Part shown: piece by piece, positions 1 through 10,300 of the stretch
How the letters are laid out: each line of letters starts with the position of its first letter
How positions within the stretch are numbered: position 1 is the stretch's first letter
NCBI GenBank assembly: GCA_949299825.1
Contig: CASGBP010000089.1
Location: 1 to 15,164, forward strand
From: an uncultured Mycoplasmataceae bacterium
Lineage (GTDB): Bacteria > Bacillota_I > Bacilli_A > Mycoplasmatales > Mycoplasmoidaceae
DNA length: 15,164 bases
Reading direction: 5' to 3'
The notes under the pieces: generated by a model
Database searches by the model: none
Seen by the model: only the letters and a program-made list of their open reading frames with translations
Told to the model about the DNA's origin: nothing
Made by a program: the position numbers and the translations under genes

Positions 1-3000
1 AGAAAATTGAATACTTTGATCAACAAATGATGAAGCAGTTTTTGTAATTGCTTCTTTTTTTATTTCTGAAAGTTCATAAGGTGTTGCTACTGCTTTAATA
101 TTTAGTTTAGTTTTAATATTCTCAGAAGAAATACTAAGATCATCAAATTCTGTATATCTATCAATTAGAACTTTTTCTCTTTCTAATAGACTTTCAATTT
201 TTGCTTGATTAATATCAGGATTTTTAAGCGCTTCTGTTCGCTCATCCACTACTGAATCAATTTCAGTTTTAATGTATTCAGAAACTGCAGTTGAATATTT
301 TAGATTAGTTTTAGTTTCAACATTAACACCATTATTCATTAATTTGGTATCAAAGTCCTTACTATTATATGAGGAAATTAATTCAGATCGTGCCGATTGA
401 GCATCACTTATTTTATAGTCTTGTCCATTTAATTCTTTTTGATTAATTGCAAAATCAGTTTGAGTTTCACTAGTTCTTTGAAAAGATTTTAAGGCAGGAG
501 ATAAATTATTATCACCATTAGTATCTATGCCAACTAAATTAACAATTCCATCATAATGAGCATCATTTATATTTGATATATCTTCAACACCAGTAGCAGA
601 AACTACAACGGTTTTGAAGGCTTCATTTAAATTTAGTCTATTATCTAACAATTCATCAACATTATTAGTTCCACAAATAAATGAAGCAATTTTTCTTTTA
701 GCATCTGCATTAATCTGACCGTCATCATCAAATATAGCATTTCCTTGTTTATTAAATCAGTTATCCATTTCTTCAATAAAATCTGCTACTTTAGCTTGAT
801 CACTAAATTTGTCATCAACTTGAATAAGATTGTCTTTTAGAATCTTTAAATATCTGTTTAATTCATTATCAGTATTTACTAGTGCATCAAAAGATAAACC
901 AATACGTTTTATGATGGTGTCTGCTAAATCCTCATAATCAATTGCATCAGTTAGAGCATCAATAATTGCAATATTGGATTGTTTTATTCTAAATTCATTT
1001 AAATCATCAGCTAAATCTTGTGGAGTTTGAGCAGTTGTAACTTCTAATAATTCATTTTTCTTTTGAGTATTATCAACTATTGAGTTAGGACTTGTTATTC
1101 TTGATGAATCATTATATTCAATTGCTATTTCTACTAAATTTGTTGAATTTGGTTTTGCAGCTCTACTAGACGCGTTATCTGATAAACTATCTCTTACATC
1201 AATAATTTCACTTGTATTTACTCCAGTATCAACTATTTTCTTGTAAGAAGAATTAGTAAATTCTTGATCATCAATATTACTTGCTATATCAAATTCAGAT
1301 CTATCATAAGTTGTACTTGATGTATCATCAAATAAATTTGGAGTTACTGTTCCAGATGAAACTCGATCACTATTATAATCATTTAAATCATATGCAGCAC
1401 TAATATCCTTTAATTTATTGATTTCATCTTTTGGAACATTAACTACATCCACTTCTAGATAAACAGTATCAATATTACCTAATTCAAGAGTAAGACAAGA
1501 ATTCTTATCAGCTAAGGCATAATTAATAAGAAATTCATCTGATTGATTAGTAGTATTAAATACATATCTCCCATCAAAATTTTGCAACTCAAGTGATCTT
1601 TTATCCCATATTAAATTTCGATTTGCTCTAGTATATTGAACCGCATCAGAAATACTTACATTATCACCTAAAATTTGATAGTTAATAACAGGACGATTCA
1701 AGTCATCAATTGAGACAAAACCCACCATTAACTCCTTATTGTTATTTACTAAGATTGTACCTAACGTTCTATCTTTTCTAACATAGCAATCATTTAAAAG
1801 TTTTTTTACATCAGTATAATCACTATCTTTTGTTCAACCAAAAAATGTATCTATTATGTTATTTTCATTATCAGTTTTAAGAATTATTCATTGTTGTTTA
1901 TATAATTCATTACCAATTACCTCAGGATTAATAGTACCAAGATCTTTAACAGAATAAATTTTATAATTATCACCTAAATTATATTCTAGTTTTATTCAGT
2001 CATTGTTTCTACTTGAAACAGTTGATTTATTTTTTGTATTATCATCATTTGATGAAATTTTATAAGTATTAATATTGTTATTGATTTTTGTATTTGTATT
2101 ATCATCAACATCATTAGCAAATGAACCTATATCAATTTTAGAAATAAACTTTTCTTGTTTTGTATCATAGTTTAGATTTGCAAAATTAAAATCATCTTGA
2201 CCATTGCTAATATTATATCTATCATTGTATCCTCATTTTTTTATGAAAATATCATTATTTGAAACAGTTCTAATTGATTTGTTGTTATCAAACTTTAGGT
2301 TTTTATTAAAATAGTAAACAATATCAAAAAAACTATTATTTGTTATTCCAATATCTTCAAGTTGACTAATGTCTAAATATTTATTAAAGCTATATTCATA
2401 ATTTTTTAAACCATCATATTTTTCAATTAATTCTGTAGGTATGGAATAAATTTCAGATGCAATAGTAGAACTTTTAACTTCATTATCTTTGATTTCAATG
2501 TTTGGAATAACATATGCTAAATTATTTTTGTCTACTTTTGGTAAGAAAGCAACAGCATCAGTAGAAATTTCACCATTTAGATAAGGGATTTTTTGCTCAT
2601 TTATATTAAAATCAAAATCAATAACATTATCATGTTCTTCGTACATACTAGTGACAGTTCCACTATATGCAATGATTTGACCAGTCTTAATTGGAACACC
2701 AATATTGGTTAGTTGTGAGTGAAAATAATCAATGTTTTGATTAATGATTGAAGCATATTGTGCAGTGTTTTTTAAAATTAAACGTAAAGTATAATCATCA
2801 TATTCTCAGTGACCGGTTTCTTCAAATTCATATAACTCAGCCAATTCATTAATTTGTTGTTGAATTAATTGAAAACTTCTATATAAGTGAGTTAGTTGGA
2901 TTACTAATTTTGGATTATTTTCTCTTACATCCTTGATAATTGCAGTAGCTGCTTTTGCATAATCTTGATTTATCATTACTACTTCTTTATTCTTATCCAT

Positions 3001-5478
3001 CACAAAAAGTGTGTCTTTTTGACTTAAGTCACCAAGCATCCTCATTACTGTAACAGCTAAAAATTCATTAAAAGTTTGATAAATACCAGTAAAGAATGAT
3101 TTTGTATTTTTTTCAACTGCCTTATTAGCAAAAGTATAATCATAAAATTTCTGATCAATTTTTTGTCAATGTTTTTTACCTTTATCATCTAATTTATCAT
3201 CTTCATAATCTCTTTGAGTATCTAGTGAATTGTCAAAGATAACATTTGCTATTAAACTATTTGAATCTTCTTCAAGAAATTTATTCATTTCATTAGTAGC
3301 ATATACCCAAGCATATAATGAATCAGTATTTAAGGTATTAATAGAAAGAAGAATATCATTTGGACTATATTGTTTTCCTTCAGTGGCATAAATAAAATAT
3401 GCATATTTTTTAAACACATTATCATTTGGTACATATTCTCAACTATCTGGACTATTTAACAATTCTCCAGCATGATCTTCAATTGAATCTAACACTTGTT
3501 CTCTTAGACTAGTATCATTATTTTTTGCAGCAATCATGGTTAGAGCAGCAAAACGATTAGAATTTTGGGTTGCATAATCTAGAATTTTCTTGTTATTTAA
3601 AACATTTCAACCAATGTTAATGGAGTTATATAAAGCTAGTCTTGTCTTGCTAATAGCTTCATTCATATATTGTGAATCATTAGAAAAAATTGATTGAGCT
3701 GCATATATTGCTAGTTCTTCAATTGAATCAGCAGTATTAGCAAATCCTAAACTAATCTTAAAATCAACTATTGAGGAAGTAGAAGCAATTGTTAATAATG
3801 CAGGATAAACATCTATAAAAAAGGATTCATATTTTTGTAAATCAAATTGAATTTCCTTACTACCTATTCCAAATATACTAACTAAATCTAAAACACCATA
3901 AGATGCATATTTTGTTGTTGCAGTTAATGCATCTCTTCCAAATTTTATATACAGTAAAGTGTTATGAATTTCAGCAACAGATTTAAAGTATTCTATTGTT
4001 ATTTCAATTAACTTGTTAGGGGCTCCAGCTGAAATTAACCGATCCATCATAAAACAATAAAGTAATGGAATTTTTAACAATGCATTAAAATTAGACATTC
4101 CAGTATAATTATTTGAAGCAGCTAATGTTTCATCATAAATGTATTTATATGATTGATATTCACTAGAATAAAAGATATTAGCAAAGGTCTCAGATAAACT
4201 ACTTAATGACTCAACTGATAGATATTTATATTTTTGTCTAATTAATTTAAAGAAATTAATATTTTCTTCATGACCATCAAAATCAGTGTCAAGTGATAAA
4301 TCAACACCACCAGTAAATGTAGTTCCATCTTTTTTAAGATAATTACTAATTTTATTCCCCTCATTATTACTATCAAATAGGTGAAGAGAATTATAAACAA
4401 CTCTTGTACTATTACCATTTGATTCAGTTACTGTGCTTGTACCAAAATCAATATAACTACCAAAAAATGAATTCATGGAATTATTAAAATTAGCAATTAA
4501 AGTATCATTATAATCAGCAACAAAATTAGTATTTTTTCTTTCCCAATTACTAGCAATGGTAAATCCTTTTTCAATATCACTGTAACCTTGATAATAACTT
4601 GTTCCACTAAATTCGTAGCTATCACCCTTGTTAATCCCAACAACATAATTTTGTTTACCCTGATTAGCATTAACTTTTATATAAGGAATATCTTCAAATT
4701 CAACTGCATCACTAATAGCATCAGTTGATTCAGATGAAATATATTTATAACCATCATTTGTTTTAATTTTAATGATAGGAATAGCATTATCCTCAATAAA
4801 GGCAGCAGCAGATGTTTTTCAATCAGATTTTGAATTCATATTTATTAAACTAGAATATTCCCCGTTTGGAGCCTTAATTCTTAAAGTAGTGTTAACAGAA
4901 TTTGAAACATCTTTAAAATAGATATTGATTAAATATTTATAAAGTTCTTGTTTGCTTCTAAAATATATGTCATTAAAATAATAAATTTCATATCCCGAAT
5001 TAATATAAGTGTCTAATGCTTTTGCTTCATCCAAATAACTTGTATTATCATTTCCTCGATATATATTAATATATTGATCTGGTTCAATACTATTTTTAAC
5101 AAATCATTGAGGATTAAGTTCACCAATACTAGGATTAATAACATTAGATTGAACATCTTGCATAGTAGAATAAACAAGTGATTCATTAGTATTATTTTTT
5201 GCAGCAGTGTTAAATTGATCTAGTTGAGTTTTACCCAAATAAGTTTTTTTACCATTGCTTTCAATATAATAATTTTCATTCACATATTGAGATGTTTTAA
5301 CTGAATATTGACTAGTTAAATAAGTTTCTAATGCTTGTACATTAACAAATTTTTTACCATCGAATGTGATTGAAAATGTTGAATTTTTATTAAATGCAAA
5401 AATGGTTGCAATAGGTGCAACCATCATACCAAATGCAATAAATAGACCAAGTGTTGATTTTAATCTATTTTTTTTCAT
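1..5478 (-). CDS. Giant exported protein A (partial, C-terminus beyond the window), paralogue of the gene at 7124-13843
   Basis: I do not recognise a known family. One frame stays open from the ATG at 5478 to the window edge when TGA is read as Trp (for example at 5104, 4819, 3607, 3166, 2806, 2233 and 757). No in-frame TAA or TAG was found in the stretches read codon by codon. 1826 codons are visible. The start is set by GAGGGT just upstream; an upstream in-frame start at 5529 has no such site. Residues 1-29 form a basic then hydrophobic signal or anchor segment (MKKNRLKSTLGLFIAF...) without a lipobox Cys, so export as a non-lipoprotein is inferred. Residues 35-54, 69-89 and 165-183 carry short DG/NG hairpin-helix units. 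Alignable landmarks with gene B are RIKAPNGEYS, DRLISAGAPNKLIE (from 479), MRMLGDLSQKDTLF (from 812), DVRENNPKL and TGQIIAYSG (about 930). Beyond about residue 950 the two proteins diverge; this part is rich in Asn, Asp and Ser and looks helical. A surface adhesin or a large secreted effector are both possible. Confidence 0.9.
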
Positions 5479-5481
5479 TTT

Positions 5482-5487
5482 ACCCTC
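5482..5487 (-). promoter_or_regulatory. Ribosome binding site of giant gene A
   Basis: On the minus strand GAGGGT is followed by AAA and the ATG at 5478. It selects this ATG over the in-frame upstream start at 5529. The same TGAGGG core precedes gene B, suggesting a common 5' end for the two paralogues. Confidence 0.7.
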
Positions 5488-5493
5488 ATAAGA

Positions 5494-5517
5494 TATATAA
5501 GTATATATACTTATATA
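5494..5517. repeat. Perfect 24-bp palindrome at the gene A promoter (operator or 5' hairpin)
   Basis: The half-site TATATAAGTATA is followed directly by its exact reverse complement TATACTTATATA, 24 bases without mismatch. It directly abuts the TATAAT at 5518-5523 and spans the expected transcription start, a classic repressor-operator position. In RNA it could form only a weak AU-rich stem, and it has no U-tract placed as in a terminator. Confidence 0.6.
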
Positions 5518-5523
5518 ATTATA
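5518..5523 (-). promoter_or_regulatory. -10 box of giant gene A
   Basis: A perfect TATAAT on the minus strand, 39 bases before the start codon, in the gap after the transporter stop codon. No good -35 box is seen at the usual distance. Transcription would start near 5511, inside the adjoining palindrome. Confidence 0.5.
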
Positions 5524-5552
5524 CAACATTTTTTTATTTATATATTTATGAA

Positions 5553-7082
5553 TTAGAAAAAATGAGTTTCTTTGATTCGATATTTTCAGTTTCGTTTATC
5601 AATTTCAGTGATATTTCTTAGTCAATTAATTCGATAAAAAACAATTTCATATACTATCATTTTAGGAATATCAGATAAGAAGAAAATAAAATAGGCTCAT
5701 GGAAATGGTAATTGATTATTTTTATTAAATACATATGCTATAAGACATAGTCATGCAATTTGTAATCCACTACTAATAGCTTCAATTAGAGCAACAATAT
5801 TAGTGTGTCCTCCAGCTGAAATTGTTCTACTTTTTGTAATGAATCAAATGAACATAGGCATAAAAAATGACAACGGTCATAAGGTAAATTTAAGATTAGA
5901 CATAAAAATAGTAATTGCCTCATTAATAGTTGTTTGATTGATTTCTGGATTAGAGGCAATCAAACTTAGTTCATATCCTCTTGCTAAAAAACGCATATGT
6001 TCAATTACAAAACTAAATAGGAATAATGATAACCCCATAATAGTTGCAAGAATTAAGTGAAATCCTTGAAGTTCTTTGGCATTTTTCTTGGCTATTTCAA
6101 AATCACTTTTTCCCAGTTTCCTTCCCACATAAATATTAATGTTAGCATTAACTGATTCAAGAGTTGTTCAAAAAATATTAAAAAACATTCCTGATATCCC
6201 TAGAATATTTGCAGCTGATAACATATATTCAGGATTAGCAATTGATCCAGTCGGATAACCGATGTTTCAAAAAACAAATCTTATTGTTATTAAAATTGAT
6301 CCAATTGCTAATAAAATAAATGAAGAACTTCTTCTAATAAATTGAAGTAAAATATGGAATGAAATCTTAAATATTTTAAAGGGATTAATTAATATTTCTC
6401 GATCTCTAACAATAATAAAAAGAAAAACAAAACTTAAGGAAACAATATTTGAAATAATTGTAGAATATGCCAAGAATTCAATTCCCAATTTTAACCCATA
6501 GATAAAAATTGAATTTAATATTACATTAATAATCAAAGAAATTAATGAACTTATAAATGAGGCAATAGCATGTTTTTTTTCTCTTAAAATAATTGACATA
6601 GTAAATCAAATAGAATTAATGATTCAAGAAATTGTTATTAGCCTTAAATAAATAATGGCATTATTAAATGCACTACTAACAATGTCATTATCAAAACCAG
6701 AAATTAATCTAATCATATTATTTGGTGTTATTCAACTTGGAATAGCAAATAATATTGCAATTGATAAAGAAAATAATATTCTAAAATTAATAACTTGTTT
6801 GACACTATGAATGTCTCGTTTACCTAAATATTGGGCAAAAATGCTTGCACCAACTACAGTTGTAGTAGAAATAATACCAATTTGTAATTCAGTTCATGTG
6901 TTAGCATATGAAAGAGCTTGATTTCCACCTTCTATATTAGTAGACATAAAGTTATCAACAAAAGCATTTAAGGCAAAAACCATAGCTGATAAAATAACTG
7001 GAATAGAAGTAAACAAATATCTTTTTCAAACCTGTTTATTATGTGGAAAATGTCTTTTAATTATTTCAACAAATCTAAACAT
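5553..7082 (-). CDS. MATE-family efflux transporter (multidrug/metabolite extrusion)
   Basis: An integral membrane antiporter of the MATE (NorM/DinF-like) family, expected to export cationic drugs or metabolites using an ion gradient; the substrate cannot be inferred. Reading TGA as Trp gives 509 residues, slightly longer than the usual 440-480, with about twelve hydrophobic segments. The internal two-fold repeat typical of MATE proteins is visible. The first half has SIFAQYLGKRD (residues 80-90) after the second membrane segment, and the second half has NIYVGRKLGKSD (about 316-327) at the equivalent place. The loop TISAGGHTNIVALIEAISSG near residues 420-440 also fits the family. The tail is basic. 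The ATG at 7082 has no Shine-Dalgarno site; another in-frame ATG lies at 7091, equally without one. A TATAAT at 7090-7095 would put the transcript start almost on the start codon, so a leaderless message is possible. The gene sits 41 bp after gene B and 74 bp before gene A, all on the same strand. Confidence 0.9.
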
Positions 7083-7085
7083 GTT

Positions 7086-7115
7086 TATCATTATATAACA
7101 TACTATATAATGATA
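7086..7115. repeat. 12-bp perfect inverted repeat overlapping the transporter -10 box
   Basis: On the plus strand TATCATTATATA (7086-7097), a 6-base spacer ACATAC, and TATATAATGATA (7104-7115) form exact inverted arms. The arm nearest the transporter contains TATAAT on the minus strand (7090-7095). Position and symmetry fit a dimeric repressor operator controlling the efflux gene. No T-run follows on the minus strand, so a terminator for gene B is less likely. Confidence 0.6.
7090..7095 (-). promoter_or_regulatory. -10 box of the MATE transporter gene
   Basis: TATAAT on the minus strand, seven bases before the ATG at 7082. If used, the message would begin at or next to the start codon. No clear -35 box is visible. 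Read-through from gene B is the alternative source of transcript. Confidence 0.4.
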
Positions 7116-7123
7116 GATAAAAA

Positions 7124-7340
7124 TTATCTAACATATTCAATTAGAGCATTTATGTTATTAAAGTATATTCCATCATATTCATAATATATTACTTTTTCAG
7201 TTCTTTGAACTTCTAATTTAATTCCCAAATCGTTGTATAAAAAAGCAACCAAATTATCAAAAGCAGTTCGACGATTTTTAGTTTCTGTATCATCTAATGT
7301 TCCAACAAAATATCTAGTACCATTACTTGTAGAATAAACA
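7124..7340 (-). repeat. C-terminal pair of DG hairpin-helix units in protein B, matching its N-terminus
   Basis: The last 70 or so residues hold two copies of a short unit, VYSTSNGTRYFVG followed by AFDNLVAFLYNDLGIK, and YYEYDGIYFNNINALIEYV. The N-terminus (residues 40-91) has the same order: YSIDGIVFSSREAFESYLNE with YGIKT, then NYFINANGKKIYLG and QSQVDQIV. Shared points are aromatic-x-x-(D/N)G, a second aromatic three or four residues on, an amphipathic helix ending Y-L or Y-V, and GIK. Confidence 0.5.
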
Positions 7341-10300
7341 ATTACCTCAATTGGCATTATGTCATTTTCTACCTTTTGAGTTACTTCACTAAATGAAGAA
7401 CTTCTAATTGCTAATGAAGTAGTATCATAGGTTTTTAGTGATCGTAAATTTTCTTCATAAATTTCCTTAGTTTTTTCTCTTAAGGTTTTCTTTGCAGTTT
7501 CAATTGCATCCTTTGCATCCTTATTAGTAAATTGTTGATTCGAATTTAAATAGTTAGCAGTATCATCGACTAAGAATCAATCTTTTGTATTAAAGTTTTC
7601 AATATTTTCTCTTTTGAATTCTTCAGTTTCAATTTGATTAGTTAATGAATTATAACTATCTCCAGGTAAAATAGTTCCAAAACTACGTTGATTAATTAGT
7701 AAATTTTCATCATCAAGTTCTGGTCTAACTGAAACAATAGTAGGTCTAATTTGATTTCTAATACTTGATGAAGCTGCTTCAATTGCTGCAATATCATTAG
7801 AAGAATTTCAACTATCTCCATATGTGTCTGTAAAACTTTTTATAGAAAAATCAACATAACTTGATTCTTCCTTATTATTTTCCATGTCATTAATAATACT
7901 ATCTGATAATTTATCTTTACTAGGATATAGTCCTAATTTACTATCAAGATCATTTGATGATTCAATAAAATCATTACTAAGTTTATTAAATGAATACATT
8001 ATTCTACTTTTACTATTGTTTCCTAAAGCTAAACTATTAGTTAAATTGTTAATATAATCATTTAGCATATCTTTTCTTCCACTATATGAATCTTCATACA
8101 ATTTACCTTCATAATAGAATGAATCTCTTAAATAAGTTCCGTTTAGTTTAATTGGTTCATTCATTAACATATCACTTGCTGTTTTGACATTAATAATTTG
8201 GGAAGTGAAACTGTTTTTGTATGAACCACCACTTCATTTTCATTCATAATTATCAACTTTAAATGAATACACTGATGGCATTGGATCATCATAGGTACAA
8301 AATTTAACTATCATAGCAATTGTAGTAGCTAATGCAGTTAAAGTACCAAATACTTCAAAAGCATCAAGAGCAACTCTAAGTTTTGAATTCATAAAAACTT
8401 CATAAACACTTGTTTTTGATTTTTTTAATTTATTTTTAGATGAAGAACTAATTGAAGAAGCATAATCAGTATCATTTTTTTGTTTAACTGCTTCTATTTT
8501 TGCCCTATTTCTTTTGGTAGGTTTGTTATCTATTTTTCTATCACTGCTATTTTCAACATCCTTTTTTTTCTTAAAAACTTTTCCCACTTTTTTATTCTTT
8601 ATTTTATTTTGTTCCATTAATTGCAATTTTTTAGTAATCGAATCATCACTATCAAAACTTTTTAGTAATTTTTTGTCCTTTTTATTTAAATTAGCATTAA
8701 ATTCATCAATCATAGCTATTGTATTTTTTTTCTCTACTTCAAGAATAGCTAATTTATTTTTTTTGATATTTGAACCCATTGTTTCATCTTTATTAATGGT
8801 ATCAATTGCATCATTTATGTTGTTAAATCTATTATTCAAGTGATCATTAACTGCTACAATTTGTCAATTTCTTGCTGGTCCTTTTTTGTCTATTCCATTT
8901 GTAACAAGTGAAGTGTCAAAACAAGTACTAGTTTGCATTCTAATTGCACTTTCTCTCAAAGCATCATTTGTATTAGCTTTTGTAAAAGCTGATAATTCAT
9001 TTTTTGAGAATGCTCCAATTGCCTCATTATCACCAGTAATTAAACGATCATAGTAATCCTTTGATCATTTTTTGAACTCCTCATTAGGATTAATGTTAAT
9101 ATCTAGTGGTCCGGCATTAGGATAATTACCCTGAATTAGATTAGTATATCGACTACTATATGAATTAAACATTTTTTGTGTCAAACTAAATGATTCACCC
9201 TTATTTATTTTTAATATACTTGATGCAATATATTTACTATTTTTTTCTTTTATTGAAATTACTTTATTCTGACTATTAGTTTTAGCAGTGTTAAAAATAT
9301 CATCATCATCACCAACACTAAATTTATTTTCATTAAAAATTCTGTCAACATCATTGTAATTATTAACATCATTAAAACTATCAAAGATGTTACTATCAAT
9401 TGCTGCATTAATTTTTTGTTCATTAATTCCACAAGACATTAAATAACTTTTTATTCTATTTTTTTTCTCGTTATTATCAGTGATATTTGCTAAATCCTTT
9501 TTTAGGATGTTAAAGTTATTTTCAGAAAAATTATTTATGTATGAACTATTAGTTAAATAAACAAAGGAATCATTTATAGCTGCAATAGAAACTTTTCTTG
9601 ATCAATTACCAATTTTATCTAATAAAACAAATTTATCTACAAAATGATTATTAAGACCAAATGATTGAACCATTTTAATATTAGAATTTCCTAAGGCATT
9701 TAATCCATCTGCAGAATAACTCCTTGTTCCATCATTTCCATTTTGAATCTCTATAGCTTCTACTGCACCAGTTCCAGCACCTAAAATTGATTTATTAGCA
9801 TCAGCTTCAATTTGATCTGCATTATCATTTATTTTTTTAAAAACAGTTGAACAAACACTAGCAACATCACTATCATTCTTCATTTGTTTATTAATATCAG
9901 GGGTTTCAGGATTTGATTTTTCACTTATACCAAAATGAGTATTAATTTTTGAACTAAATAAGCTAGTTGATTTTTGCGTTAAATTTACTTCTTTAAAAGT
10001 TCCTGCATTTGATAGTCTATTTGTAAGCTTTGATAAAGATGAATTATCTTTTAACTGAATCAGAGAAAAATCGATGTTATTAAAAATTGAATTTTGTTCA
10101 GAAAAATCAGATTCTATACGGTTATTAGCAAGTTTTTCTACACTACTAGTTAAATCAACGATACCATGATTTGCATTTGTATAATGATATGTAAAATATT
10201 TATCTTGTTTAACAATATAGTTATATTGATAAGAATCATAAGATGCGTCATAACTTAAGAAAACAAAAGAATCTAGTTCAGTTGCTGAATTATTACTATA

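Noticed and set aside
757..5529. Separate minus-strand fragments as a cluster of decayed genes
   Set aside because: All share one frame, are interrupted only by TGA, and keep paralogy to gene B across the joins, so they are one gene under code 4.
8514..8843. Plus-strand open frame of 109 codons, hydrophobic and Phe-rich
   Set aside because: It is the antisense of the Lys-rich part of gene B (AAA read backwards gives TTT, Phe). It has no supporting ribosome site and lies wholly within a well-supported gene.
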